This document shows, in pieces, positions 36,795 through 45,957 of a DNA stretch of 52,928 nt (its first letter is position 1; each line of letters starts with the position of its first letter). A program made the translations under genes and the position numbers. The notes beneath the pieces are model-generated. The model was not told the DNA's origin and did not search any database. It was given only the letters and a program-made list of their open reading frames with translations. The stretch is from a gamma proteobacterium symbiont of Taylorina sp. Lineage in GTDB: Bacteria > Pseudomonadota > Gammaproteobacteria > GRL18. Location of the stretch: positions 85,363-138,290 of the forward strand of contig JAHXIV010000011.1 in NCBI GenBank assembly GCA_025655455.1. Direction: 5' to 3'.

Positions 36795-38508
36795 ACGTAT
36801 AGTGGTGGATCCTGTCACTCGTATTGAGGGACACCTGCGCATAGAAGTGCAAATGGATGAAAATAAAATTTCACAAGCCTATTCCTCCGGCACCATGGTT
36901 CGGGGAATCGAACTAATTTTAAAAGGGCGTGATCCCCGAGATGCCTGGGCTTATACACAGCGTATTTGTGGTGTTTGTACTTTAGTGCATGGTTTGTCAT
37001 CCGTGCGATCTGTTGAGGATGCGCTAAAGTATCCGATTCCAAAAAATGCTGAACTGATCCGCAATCTGATGAATGCAGCACAGTATATCCATGATCATGT
37101 GATGCATTTTTATCATCTGCATGCGCTGGACTGGGTTGATGTGGTTTCCGCTTTAAGTGCTGATCCTAAAGCGACTTCAGAGCTGGCTCAAAGCATCAGT
37201 AAGTGGCCCAAGTCATCACCGGGTTATTTTTCAGATATGAAAGCCAAACTTAAAAAATTTGTGGAAGGGGGGCAGCTGGGTATTTTTGCTCAGGGTTATT
37301 GGGGGCACTCCGCTTATAAATTACCGCCGGAAGCTAATTTAATGGCAGTTTCTCACTATCTGGAAGCACTGGAATGGCAGCGTGATGTGGTTAAATTGCA
37401 TGCTATCTTTGGTGGAAAAAATCCTCACCCTAACTTTTTGGTGGGTGGTGTGGCCTGTGCCATTGACCTGAATTCAGATTCAGCTATTAATACCAAAAAA
37501 TTATTACAGATAAAAAATATTATTGAAAAAATGCAGGTATTTGTGGATCAGGTTTATGTGCCAGATACGCTGGCTATTGCATCATTTTATAAAGACTGGT
37601 CAACCCGGGGTGAAGGGCTGGGTAATTTCCTTTGCTATGGTGATATGCCGGCAACCAATATGAATGATCCGGAGAGTTTCTTCTTTCCACGAGGAGTGAT
37701 TCTGGATAGAGATATTTCTAAAATTCATCCGGTTGATATGAATGATCCTAATCAGATTCAGGAATTTGTCAGTCATTCCTGGTATGACTACAAAGGTGGT
37801 AAGGATAGTGGTTTACATCCTTATGACGGTGAAACCGAACTCAATTATAGCGGACCTAAACCGCCCTATAAGCAATTGGATATTGAAAAGTCTTATTCCT
37901 GGATGAAGTCACCACGCTGGAAAGGCAAGGCTATGGAAGTGGGTCCTCTGGCACGTGTACTGATGTTATTTGCCAGTGGTCATGAACCGACTCAGGATTT
38001 AGTCAATATGACTCTGAAGAAACTGGATTTACCGGTGGCGGGTTTATTTTCAACGCTGGGACGAACAGCTGCCCGAACTCTGGAAACCAAACTGTTGGCA
38101 GATCAAATTCAGAACTGGTATCAGGATCTGGTCACTAATATTAAACTGGGTGATACAAAGACCTTTAATGAAGAATTATGGGAACCTTCCAGCTGGCCGT
38201 CTCAGGCACAGGGTGTTGGATTTATGGAAGCCCCTCGTGGCGCATTGGGACACTGGATTGTGATTAAGGATGGTGTGATTGATAATTATCAGGCGGTGGT
38301 GCCCAGTACCTGGAATGCCGGACCGCGAGATCAAAATCAACAGGCCGGAGCTTATGAAGCTGCCTTACAGGATAATCATGAAATGGCTGATGTAAAGCAG
38401 CCGGTGGAAATATTGCGTACGATTCATAGTTTTGATCCCTGCATTGCCTGTGCGGTTCATGTGACTGATAAAGAGGGAGAGGAACTGATTCAGATAAAGG
38501 TACAGTGA
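36787..38508 (+). CDS. hynL: [NiFe]-hydrogenase large subunit
   Basis: Catalytic subunit of 573 residues holding the NiFe(CN)2CO centre. The N-terminal motif RICGVCTLVHG (Cys61, Cys64) and the C-terminal DPCIACAVH (Cys552, Cys555, His558) supply the four Cys ligands. A 15-residue tail follows His558 and is the peptide expected to be removed by the HynD protease. The length is normal for group 1 enzymes. No hypABCDEF genes are in the window, so cofactor assembly must be encoded elsewhere. Confidence 0.95.
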   Translation: MSERIVVDPVTRIEGHLRIEVQMDENKISQAYSSGTMVRGIELILKGRDPRDAWAYTQRICGVCTLVHGLSSVRSVEDALKYPIPKNAELIRNLMNAAQYIHDHVMHFYHLHALDWVDVVSALSADPKATSELAQSISKWPKSSPGYFSDMKAKLKKFVEGGQLGIFAQGYWGHSAYKLPPEANLMAVSHYLEALEWQRDVVKLHAIFGGKNPHPNFLVGGVACAIDLNSDSAINTKKLLQIKNIIEKMQVFVDQVYVPDTLAIASFYKDWSTRGEGLGNFLCYGDMPATNMNDPESFFFPRGVILDRDISKIHPVDMNDPNQIQEFVSHSWYDYKGGKDSGLHPYDGETELNYSGPKPPYKQLDIEKSYSWMKSPRWKGKAMEVGPLARVLMLFASGHEPTQDLVNMTLKKLDLPVAGLFSTLGRTAARTLETKLLADQIQNWYQDLVTNIKLGDTKTFNEELWEPSSWPSQAQGVGFMEAPRGALGHWIVIKDGVIDNYQAVVPSTWNAGPRDQNQQAGAYEAALQDNHEMADVKQPVEILRTIHSFDPCIACAVHVTDKEGEELIQIKVQ

Positions 38509-38576
38509 CTTATGTCATTTGTCTTAATTCCCTCTTCCTTATTAGGGAGGGTTAGGGATGGGAGTAACACAACATT

Positions 38577-39194
38577 ATGCTGGAAAGTTCATTATTAACA
38601 CTTTTTCTCAGTGGTCTGGGACTGGGTCTGATACATGCTTTTGATAGTGATCATCTGGTAGCCGTCAGTAATTTATCTGTGCATCATTCCAGTTTAAAGC
38701 AAACACTGGGATATAGTTTTCACTGGGGAATCGGGCATGGTGCAGTATTAATTTTATTAGCACTCTATGCTTCCTTTGCAGGTTTAAAATTACCCTTACT
38801 GGTTTCTTACTGGGCAGAAGTGCTGGTTGGTTTGATGTTGATTTTTTTAGGTGTCTGGACGTGTTATCGCCTATATAGTGAAGTCACTGTACCCGATAAC
38901 AAATATAAAGCTGTTTCCAATCGTAGTCCACTTCTAGTCGGTATTATTCATGGTACTGCCGGAAGTGCCACTGTTTTTGCCTTAATACCAGCCATACAAT
39001 TAGGACGTCCGGTAATAGCAGTTTCCTACATGATGTTTTTTGCTCTTGGGGTGTTACTGAGCATGAGTATTTTTGCAATGACTTTAAGTCATTCACAACA
39101 ACAATTGGCAAAATACAATAAATCTGTCTTTAAAATATTCAGAGCCTTTGTGGGTTTGTTTGCCATTGTGCTGGGTGTTATCTGGTTATTATAA
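38577..39194 (+). CDS. Nickel-permease-like membrane protein (NicO/NiCoT type)
   Basis: Integral membrane protein of 205 residues with about six TM helices. The first helix carries HAFDSDH, fitting the HX4DH signature of nickel/cobalt permeases, and HWGIGHGAV and IHGTAGSAT match further conserved His-containing segments. It begins 69 bp after hynL in the same direction. Supplying Ni for the hydrogenase is the natural role. Metal choice (Ni over Co) is inferred from context. Confidence 0.82.
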   Translation: MLESSLLTLFLSGLGLGLIHAFDSDHLVAVSNLSVHHSSLKQTLGYSFHWGIGHGAVLILLALYASFAGLKLPLLVSYWAEVLVGLMLIFLGVWTCYRLYSEVTVPDNKYKAVSNRSPLLVGIIHGTAGSATVFALIPAIQLGRPVIAVSYMMFFALGVLLSMSIFAMTLSHSQQQLAKYNKSVFKIFRAFVGLFAIVLGVIWLL

Positions 39195-39222
39195 ATTTAG
39201 TTAGACAATGAGGAGTTTTGCT

Positions 39223-39681
39223 ATGCCTGCCATTACCAATGATAAACAATTACGCCAAAGACTGGATGAACTTGATATTAACCAACAGCGTTTAGCAGCA
39301 ATCTTATTGATTAAAAATATCATTTATCTTAATGCAGATATGAAAATTCAAAAAGCTATTGATATTGCAGAGGATCCTGCCAGCAGTGAAGAAGAGTTAG
39401 TCACTGCTTACAAACAAATAAAGTCCATAGCCACTGAAAGCTATACTGATTGCGGCAGTGAAACAGACTGGATGCAACAGGCAGAACATTTTGTTGCTTC
39501 TGCGGTGATGGCTTGTTTAACTCCTGAGAATCAACTGACTGTCGGCAAGAGTCTGGTTTGGAAAACAGCTATGCAGGCGAGAATGGCTAAAAATTGTGAA
39601 ATGATCGAAAAAGATTCTGCTGAAGTGGATAATGAATCGCTTAAACAATATCAAATAGTAGAGCAATTTCTTAAAAAGTAA
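39223..39681 (+). CDS. Unknown protein at the end of the hydrogenase operon
   Basis: Protein of 152 residues from the ATG at 39223, which has GAGGAG 7 nt upstream; an ATG five codons earlier lies before that site and is less likely. It is predicted mainly helical and soluble with no signal peptide, and it has four Cys that are not arranged in cluster motifs. I recognise no family. Its place 28 bp behind the nickel-permease gene suggests a hydrogenase- or nickel-linked role. Confidence 0.65.
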   Translation: MPAITNDKQLRQRLDELDINQQRLAAILLIKNIIYLNADMKIQKAIDIAEDPASSEEELVTAYKQIKSIATESYTDCGSETDWMQQAEHFVASAVMACLTPENQLTVGKSLVWKTAMQARMAKNCEMIEKDSAEVDNESLKQYQIVEQFLKK

Positions 39682-39689
39682 TATTCTTT

Positions 39690-39768
39690 GTAACTATTCA
39701 GTAACAGTCACATGATACCTTAGTACGGGTTACTTACAACTCTTTAGCTGAATAGTTACTATTTTTTT
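39690..39768 (+). terminator. Long-range 12-bp inverted repeat followed by T run
   Basis: GTAACTATTCAG (39690-39701) and CTGAATAGTTAC (39748-39759) pair perfectly over 12 bp around a 46-nt loop, which contains a nested AGTAAC/GTTACT pair. A run of seven T follows (39762-39768). It lies between convergent genes and may terminate the hydrogenase operon. The large loop is unusual for a terminator, and a small mobile repeat is an alternative. Confidence 0.55.
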
Positions 39769-41819
39769 CATTTTTTGTTTAGCTCAGGTGAAAAAAAATG
39801 AAAAGTATTTTTTCCCTGCTTTTTTGCCATATACATGGCGCTATCAGCCTTTTGCATTAAATTTTTTGCATCCATATCATCCTCTGGAAATAGGGCGATA
39901 CCAATGCTGCTGGAAACAAGTACGGAGTTATTTTCAATAATAAATTCCTGGGATGCAAGGGCAATGACTTTCCTGGCAATATTTTCTGCATCAAGAGGAT
40001 TGTTAATGTTTTTTAATATGATAAGAAACTCATCACCACCAAGACGGGCAACGGTATCTTCTTCTCTAATGGCCTCCGACATATGAAAAGAAATTCTTTT
40101 TAGTAATTCATCTCCGGTATGATGCCCCAATGTATCATTTACTTTCTTAAAATCATCTAAGTCAATAAATAATAAGGCACCTTTTGTAGCATGCCTTTCA
40201 ATAGAAGACAGAGTGTTATTGAGTCTGTCTTCAGCTAAAAAACGATTAGGCAAATTGGTTAAAGTATCATAAGTAGCCTGTTCTACTAATTTTCTTTTAT
40301 ATTCCTTTATCCTGGTGATATCTTCCATTGAACCCAGAAAATGAGTCAACTGTCCGGTATCATTCTTAATAGGAGTTATCAGCAGTCGTTCCCAATAAAG
40401 CCGTCCATCTTTTGCACGGTTGTAAAGTTCACCACGCCAGGAATGACCTGAACTTATTTGCTGCCAGAGTTGCTTATATTCTTCATCCGGTGTTTGTCCG
40501 GATTTTAATAGGCCAGGTGTATTACCAATGGCTTCTTCTTTTGAATAGCCTGATAGTTCGCTAAACCTTGGATTGACATATTCAATGACACCTTTAGCAT
40601 CAGTAATGACCATACCAACAGGACTTTTTTCTACAGCTACCGTTAGTTTCATTAAGTCATTGGTTCTTTGTCTGACTTTTTCTTCTAATGACTCATTTTG
40701 CTTTTCTATTAAATTGTGCTGTTTTTCTATTGTTCCCAGCATGGTGTTAAAATTACTGGCCAACTGGCCAATCTCATCTTTACTTTCAACCTTTGCTTTT
40801 ATTCCCCGTCGGCCATTAATAATTTCAATCGTTGTTTCAGTCAGGTGAGAAACAGGGGTTAATAATTGTCTGGCAATACCTGTACTGGTGATAATAATAA
40901 TGACTAATGATAATAAAATAAGATACATAAATTGAGTAATCAGATCAGCTTCAATGGCTTCTAATTCTCTTCTGGGTTTGAGCAGCATAATTGAGCCAGA
41001 TACATCGTGACTCATTCGTTTAATTTTTTTTGCTAAAATAAAATATTTCTGCTGCTGAAATTCTATTTCAATAATACGATTTGATTGATTTAAAAGGCTA
41101 AGATATTCAAGATAAGGTAAGGGGATATCGATAAGGGGAGTTCCGTTAATTTTTATGGTTGATGCCATAATGGCACGATCCCTGACTATGGCGATTTCAA
41201 CGTCATCACTAACTTTACTACCTGAAATATATTTGTCATCAATATTTTTAGCGACAGCTATAAAACCAAGTAGTTTTTTTTCTGACGTATTATCAATAAC
41301 CGGTGCAACAGAATAAAAAGCGAACTTATCCCCTGCATTGGCAATAGCACTATCAGTTTTTAATGACTTTGCTACCTGCTGTATCAATTCCATTCCTGAT
41401 AGTGAGCGACCTAAATTGTTACAATTGTTTGAACAATAAATAATTCTCCCCTTTGCATTAAGTATATTAATATAGGTATTTTTAAAGAAGATAACATTAT
41501 GCTCATTAACAAATGCATTGATATCCTCAGGGGATAATTCAGTATTGGATAATATGGTTTGAATGTCATGTTCATTGGCCAGATGCTCAGCCCATGTCTC
41601 AGGTCCCGGAAAATACTGTTCCAGAGCATATTCATGAGCCGATAATATGTTTCGAAACTGGGCATCAACCATCAGTGAATAGTTATTCTGCACCATTCTT
41701 AAACTGAAAAAAAGACCCACAGAGAATACAAATAGTGCGGCAATAAGATAGCTGATAGTGAGTTTATATCCTATTGTTTTTGTATAGGCGAGTTTTTTAA
41801 TCTTGTGATTATTTTTCAC
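39768..41819 (-). CDS. Membrane diguanylate cyclase (sensor-HAMP-PAS-GGDEF)
   Basis: Protein of 683 residues. TM1 (about 17-38) and TM2 (about 293-315) enclose a periplasmic Cache-like sensor. HAMP (about 316-370), a coiled coil and a PAS domain (about 395-510) lead to GGDEF (about 520-680). The active site is GGDEF (in ARLGGDEFLIIL), and an RxxD product-inhibition site (REED) stands five residues before it. It should therefore make c-di-GMP from GTP under feedback control. No EAL domain is present. Confidence 0.93.
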   Translation of the reverse strand: MKNNHKIKKLAYTKTIGYKLTISYLIAALFVFSVGLFFSLRMVQNNYSLMVDAQFRNILSAHEYALEQYFPGPETWAEHLANEHDIQTILSNTELSPEDINAFVNEHNVIFFKNTYINILNAKGRIIYCSNNCNNLGRSLSGMELIQQVAKSLKTDSAIANAGDKFAFYSVAPVIDNTSEKKLLGFIAVAKNIDDKYISGSKVSDDVEIAIVRDRAIMASTIKINGTPLIDIPLPYLEYLSLLNQSNRIIEIEFQQQKYFILAKKIKRMSHDVSGSIMLLKPRRELEAIEADLITQFMYLILLSLVIIIITSTGIARQLLTPVSHLTETTIEIINGRRGIKAKVESKDEIGQLASNFNTMLGTIEKQHNLIEKQNESLEEKVRQRTNDLMKLTVAVEKSPVGMVITDAKGVIEYVNPRFSELSGYSKEEAIGNTPGLLKSGQTPDEEYKQLWQQISSGHSWRGELYNRAKDGRLYWERLLITPIKNDTGQLTHFLGSMEDITRIKEYKRKLVEQATYDTLTNLPNRFLAEDRLNNTLSSIERHATKGALLFIDLDDFKKVNDTLGHHTGDELLKRISFHMSEAIREEDTVARLGGDEFLIILKNINNPLDAENIARKVIALASQEFIIENNSVLVSSSIGIALFPEDDMDAKNLMQKADSAMYMAKKQGKNTFHFFSPELNKK

Positions 41820-41997
41820 TATTGTATTCTCACAATTAAGGTGTAGAATAAAATTGAACAGCTGACCCTAAATAACTCCGTTATTTAGTAATATTACAAT
41901 TTCGATAACATGATTGTCAATCACTGTGTTTATAGGCGGCATCTGACTGATATGCTATAATATTCATATTGAATGTATTGCTCAGAGTATTACTGAA
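41820..41997. other. Divergent intergenic region with inverted repeat and extended -10 promoter
   Basis: No gene is visible. CTAAATAAC, TCC and GTTATTTAG form a perfect 9-bp inverted repeat at 41868-41888, without a T run, and could be an operator. TGCTATAAT at 41953-41961 is an extended -10 element for the plus-strand gene at 41998. Confidence 0.45.
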
Positions 41998-42864
41998 ATG
42001 AAACAATTTATTCAAAATAGTTTTTTACTGAATACCATTTTATTATTGTTATTCTGCTCTCCTGTACATGCAGAAGAGCAAAAGACAGAATTAGTTTTTG
42101 GCATTCATCCTTATCTTCCAGCGACAATTTTATTAGAACGTTTCACACCACTGATTGAATATCTGGAACAGCAGACAGGATATGAGATTCATATCAGGGT
42201 GAGCAGCAGTTATAAGGCTCATGTTGAAAATATTGATCACGGAGTACTTGATTTTGCCTATCTGGGACCGGCAGTTTATTTACAACTGAGAGAAGGCAAT
42301 AATGAATTTCCCCTACTTGGCAGGCTTAATTTTGCCAGGAAAAATACCTATCGTGGTGCCATTATTATTCATCAGAACAGTCCCTATCAATCTCTTAAGG
42401 ATCTGAAAGGCAGGCGCTTTGCTTTTGCCGATCCTAATTCAACGCTGGGTACAAAAGTTCCTCAGCGTCTCCTCTTAGATGCAGGACTGGAGTTAAGCGA
42501 GTTCAAATATCATTCACATTTAAAAAATCATCATGATGTGGCACTGGCCGTTTTAATGGGGAAATATGATGTAGGTGCAATCAAAGAAGAAGTTTTACAA
42601 CTTTATCAGTCACGAGGTCTTAAAGTTTTGCAATGGTCTCCGGAAATTCCCAGTCATCTCTTTGTTGCCAGTAGAAATATGAATAAGATGCAGGTGTCTG
42701 AATTTAGAAAACTGCTGCTGGAAGTTCATCTTTCTCCGGGAGCAGAAAATATTTTAAATAATATCAAAAAAGGCTGTGTTGCCATTATTCCTGCACAGGC
42801 TGATGAGTATGAAGCTTTGCGACAGCTGATTAATGTTAATACTAATGATGAGCATATGCATTGA
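41998..42864 (+). CDS. PhnD-like periplasmic phosphonate/phosphite-type binding protein
   Basis: Protein of 288 residues with a signal peptide (about 1-25, ending VHA). The mature part follows the PhnD/PtxB fold, with GIHPYLPATILLERFTPLIEYLEQQTG at the N-terminus, DFAYLGPAVYLQLRE, and FADPNSTLGTKVPQRLL. These proteins bind phosphonate, phosphite or related anions. No ABC permease or ATPase gene is nearby. Instead the next gene, 44 bp downstream, is a membrane diguanylate cyclase, so the protein may be the ligand-sensing part of a c-di-GMP signalling pair. Confidence 0.85.
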   Translation: MKQFIQNSFLLNTILLLLFCSPVHAEEQKTELVFGIHPYLPATILLERFTPLIEYLEQQTGYEIHIRVSSSYKAHVENIDHGVLDFAYLGPAVYLQLREGNNEFPLLGRLNFARKNTYRGAIIIHQNSPYQSLKDLKGRRFAFADPNSTLGTKVPQRLLLDAGLELSEFKYHSHLKNHHDVALAVLMGKYDVGAIKEEVLQLYQSRGLKVLQWSPEIPSHLFVASRNMNKMQVSEFRKLLLEVHLSPGAENILNNIKKGCVAIIPAQADEYEALRQLINVNTNDEHMH

Positions 42865-42908
42865 ACTAGTATATTGAAGTTTGATGAGCGGAGGAAAAAG
42901 ATCCCTGA

Positions 42909-44012
42909 ATGCCGACAAAATATCGAATTATATATGCCTCTTTTCTGATTTACTCCATTTTTCTGGTGGTGAGTAATTATTATGTTTATCAGCAGCAGAA
43001 AGAGTCTCTTTATAATACCTTTCTGGTGTCCAAACAAAGTGAAGCCAATATTCTCTCTCAACTGGCCAAAGAATCATTAATTTCTGAAAACTATTCATTG
43101 CTGGAGTGGTTTTTCATGCGCTGGGGCAAAGATCGTCATTCAGTTATCAGTCTTGATATAAAAAATAGTAATGGTTTTATACTGGCTCAATTTCAACGTC
43201 AGGTACTTGAATCTATTAACAGAGTGAAGGTTATCAGCAATATCAGTCTTAATAATGAATCCTATCAGATTACGCTGGTGTCCGATACCAACAGGATTAA
43301 TACCATTTTAGAAAAGTTATTAAAGCAGCTTATTCTGATAAGTAGTTTTTTTACCCTAATATTAGCGCTTAGTGTCTGGTATTTGTTTCGACAATTTGCC
43401 ATTCTGCCTTTGCAAATAGAAATACAACAACGCCAAAAAGTAGAGGCTAATCTGCAACTGGAACATCAATTGCTTAAACGAGCGAATGATAAACTGCAAG
43501 ACCTGGCTAGTCATGATCCTCTGACTGGTTTAAGAAATCGTTTGGATATGGAAAAGGATATAGAGAAGATTATTGTGCAGCATAATAAGCATGGCTCTCC
43601 CTTTGCAGTCCTGATGTTTGATATTGACTGGTTTAAAGAAATCAATGATAAATATGGTCATGATGTGGGTGATTCAGTTTTAATTGAAGTTGCCAGGCTC
43701 TTAAAACAAAACATTCGTCAAGGTGATAAGGTATATCGTGCAGGAGGAGAAGAGTTTGTGATGGTATTAAATCGAATTTCTTATGATGATACGATCCTCA
43801 GAGCCGAAAAAATTCGTACTTCAATGGAAAACAATGTATTACAAGTAAACAATAACGAGATTATTAGAACTGTCAGTGGTGGTCTTTATCATTCGTCATT
43901 AATAAAAACAGAGAAAGTAGAAATAATACTAAAGTTAGTGGATAATGCCTTATATGAATCTAAGTCCAATGGGCGCAATCAGATAAGCAATGTGCATACT
44001 GTGCTTCATTGA
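42909..44012 (+). CDS. Membrane diguanylate cyclase, paired with PhnD-like protein
   Basis: Protein of 367 residues with TM1 (about 7-27), a short periplasmic region of about 110 residues, TM2 (about 138-160) and a coiled coil. The GGDEF domain (about 195-360) has GGEEF in YRAGGEEFVMVL and the inhibition site RQGD five residues before it. Catalytic and regulatory motifs are intact. It is downstream of the PhnD-like gene in the same direction, likely an operon in which the binding protein reports to this cyclase. Confidence 0.92.
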   Translation: MPTKYRIIYASFLIYSIFLVVSNYYVYQQQKESLYNTFLVSKQSEANILSQLAKESLISENYSLLEWFFMRWGKDRHSVISLDIKNSNGFILAQFQRQVLESINRVKVISNISLNNESYQITLVSDTNRINTILEKLLKQLILISSFFTLILALSVWYLFRQFAILPLQIEIQQRQKVEANLQLEHQLLKRANDKLQDLASHDPLTGLRNRLDMEKDIEKIIVQHNKHGSPFAVLMFDIDWFKEINDKYGHDVGDSVLIEVARLLKQNIRQGDKVYRAGGEEFVMVLNRISYDDTILRAEKIRTSMENNVLQVNNNEIIRTVSGGLYHSSLIKTEKVEIILKLVDNALYESKSNGRNQISNVHTVLH

Positions 44013-44057
44013 ATGGGTTGAACCTAGAAAGAACGAATAAATTATTAACAGGAGAAA

Positions 44058-44450
44058 TTGATGTACGGTATTCATGTGACAGTTGATTGCGATATGGAAC
44101 AGGCAGAGAAAAAAGTGCTTGAAGCACTTAAAGCAGAAGGTTTTGGTGTGCTCACTGAAATTGATGTGAAGGCGGTACTGAAGAAAAAAATTGATGTGGA
44201 TCGCAGACCTTATAAAATACTCGGTGCCTGTAATCCGGTACTGGCGAATAAGGCTCTGACGGCAGAACCGGATCTGGGCTTGCTGCTGCCCTGCAATGTT
44301 GTTATCCGTGAAGAAGAAGATGGCACAGTGACAGTTGCTATCGTTGATCCGGCAGCCATGTTCACAGTGGTTAATAAGCCGGAGATGGAGGAAATGGCGG
44401 CTGAAGTACGTGAAACTTTTGAGCGCATAATGGCTGTAATTAAAGCTTAG
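44058..44450 (+). CDS. DUF302-family protein
   Basis: Soluble protein of 130 residues with the DUF302 pattern: an N-terminal strand, a helix, GFGVLTEIDVKAVLKKK, the central YKILGACNPVLANKAL, and LLLPCNVVIRE. The family's biochemical role is unknown; it is often found near heavy-metal or sulfur metabolism genes. AGGAGA precedes the ATG. It is 45 bp behind the diguanylate cyclase gene and probably transcribed with it. Confidence 0.85.
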   Translation: MMYGIHVTVDCDMEQAEKKVLEALKAEGFGVLTEIDVKAVLKKKIDVDRRPYKILGACNPVLANKALTAEPDLGLLLPCNVVIREEEDGTVTVAIVDPAAMFTVVNKPEMEEMAAEVRETFERIMAVIKA

Positions 44451-44496
44451 AATTGTAGCTAAAAAGGCATTATCAAGGTGGTAAAATAGAACTGGG

Positions 44497-45486
44497 TCAA
44501 CAATTGATGGCAACTCTGTTTCTACCGCTGTTTTTTGCCTGATAAAGTGCCTTGTCAGCTCTATTTAAAGCGTCGTCAATTTTATTATCAGTAGTGATAT
44601 CATAATAGTCTACCCCCAGACTGATGGTATACTGAATACTGATATTTTTATCCACTTTAAGTACTTGTTTTTCAACTACTTCCCTTATGGTGTCAGCAGT
44701 TTTATAGGCTCCTTCTTTGTCCGTTGAGGGTAATAAAACTGCAAATTCTTCACCACCAAAGCGAGCCACAATATCACTTTCTCTGGTTTTTTCAATCAAC
44801 AGATTAGCCAGATTGATAATTACCTCGTCACCAGTACTATGTCCGTATGAATCATTAATATTCTTGAATTTGTCAATATCAAGCATAATGACAGTCAAAT
44901 CACTGCCATCTCTTTTTGCAATATTCACCAGCTTTTGCGAAATATCCTGAAAGTACCTGCGATTATATAAATTGGTTAAAGGATCCTGGTTAGCCAGTTT
45001 TTTTAGTTGCTGTCTTGCTTTTTCCAAAGAGACTGTTTTTTGCTGCAGCTGTACATGAGAATTAATTAACTGACTTTGTGCTTCTTTCTGCATACTGATA
45101 TCCAGAGCAAAAGAAATAAGATACTGATTGCCATTTTCCAGAGTACTTAATTTAACCTGAATCTGATACCATTTATTGGCAATTTCATTAAAATGTTCAT
45201 AAGTTGCATAACTGTTATTGTCGTTCGATAAATGTTGATTAGCGTTGCGGTTGCTTATCATGATCAATTCCTGTGCCTTGCACCACATACAGGGAGAATC
45301 TAAATCATATTTGGCTTTCCAGCAGTTTTTCGCATTGACATCTGCCAGGATTAATTTCATGGTTTCATTGGCATAAACCAGTTCATAAGTGGATAGATCA
45401 ATAATGCTGATGGCAAATAAGGAAGAGCTATTGAAGGTATCAATACTGACTAATTGATTTAACTCGCTGATTGAAAGATTATGCAT
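44497..45486 (-). CDS. siaD: PAS-GGDEF diguanylate cyclase (SiaD-like)
   Basis: Soluble protein of 329 residues. An N-terminal PAS domain (about 20-135) carries an unusual Cys group (CWKAKYDLDSPCMWC, about 54-68) that could bind metal or respond to redox. The GGDEF domain (about 165-328) has GGEEF in ARFGGEEFAVLLP and RESD as the inhibition site. It directly follows the second receiver gene with no gap. In the Pseudomonas Sia pathway the SiaC protein activates the diguanylate cyclase SiaD. This is the likely SiaD counterpart, by position and domain type, although SiaD of Pseudomonas lacks this PAS domain. Confidence 0.8.
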   Translation of the reverse strand: MHNLSISELNQLVSIDTFNSSSLFAISIIDLSTYELVYANETMKLILADVNAKNCWKAKYDLDSPCMWCKAQELIMISNRNANQHLSNDNNSYATYEHFNEIANKWYQIQVKLSTLENGNQYLISFALDISMQKEAQSQLINSHVQLQQKTVSLEKARQQLKKLANQDPLTNLYNRRYFQDISQKLVNIAKRDGSDLTVIMLDIDKFKNINDSYGHSTGDEVIINLANLLIEKTRESDIVARFGGEEFAVLLPSTDKEGAYKTADTIREVVEKQVLKVDKNISIQYTISLGVDYYDITTDNKIDDALNRADKALYQAKNSGRNRVAINC

Positions 45487-45903
45487 TTATAAAAGATACT
45501 CATCATCAGATTCGTTGAATTCCTGATGATAGTTTTTATTAATAGCACCAATGGCTTTAGCCAGTTTTTCTTCACTTAAGGGTTTTAAAATATAACCTTT
45601 GGCTCCAGCCTGTAACGCCTTTGAGATTAAATTTTCCTGGCCATGGGAAGTAACCATAATAATATCAACAGAGTCATCAAATTCTTTAATTATTTCGACA
45701 GCAGCAATGCCGTCAGTAATACCATCAAGAACCGGCATGGTAATATCCATAGTGATTAAATCCGGTTTAAGCTTTTTACATAATTCAACCGCCTGTGCTG
45801 CGGTATTTGCTTCACCAATGACCTGATGTCCGATATTTTTTATATACATGGAAATATTGCGTACAGCCATGGTTGAGTCATCAACTACTAAAATGTTTAA
45901 CAT
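45487..45903 (-). CDS. Stand-alone receiver (CheY-like)
   Basis: Single-domain response regulator of 138 residues: ILVVDDS at the N-terminus, phosphoacceptor Asp in ITMDITMPVLDG, Thr/Ser in MVTSHG and Lys in YILKPLS. It has no output domain. Its sequence closely resembles the neighbouring receiver at 45958, so the pair arose by duplication. It probably receives phosphate from the CheA-like kinase at 46385. Confidence 0.9.
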   Translation of the reverse strand: MLNILVVDDSTMAVRNISMYIKNIGHQVIGEANTAAQAVELCKKLKPDLITMDITMPVLDGITDGIAAVEIIKEFDDSVDIIMVTSHGQENLISKALQAGAKGYILKPLSEEKLAKAIGAINKNYHQEFNESDDEYLL

Positions 45904-45920
45904 AATATTCTCCTTAAATT

Positions 45921-45955
45921 TTTGGCTGAAGGCTTATTAATAGCTGACGGCTTAT
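45921..45955. repeat. Short direct repeat of the GGCTGAAGGCT motif
   Basis: GGCTGAAGGCT, the flank motif of the dispersed repeats at 1-111 and 49022-49127, occurs here. It is followed by a one-mismatch partial copy (GCTGACGGCTTATT). It fills the 54-bp gap between the two receiver genes. Confidence 0.6.
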
Positions 45956-45957
45956 TG

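Noticed and set aside
38520..38576. CCCTC/GAGGG hairpin after hynL as terminator
   Set aside because: The stem is short, the loop is large and there is no T run; the nickel-permease gene is probably co-transcribed.
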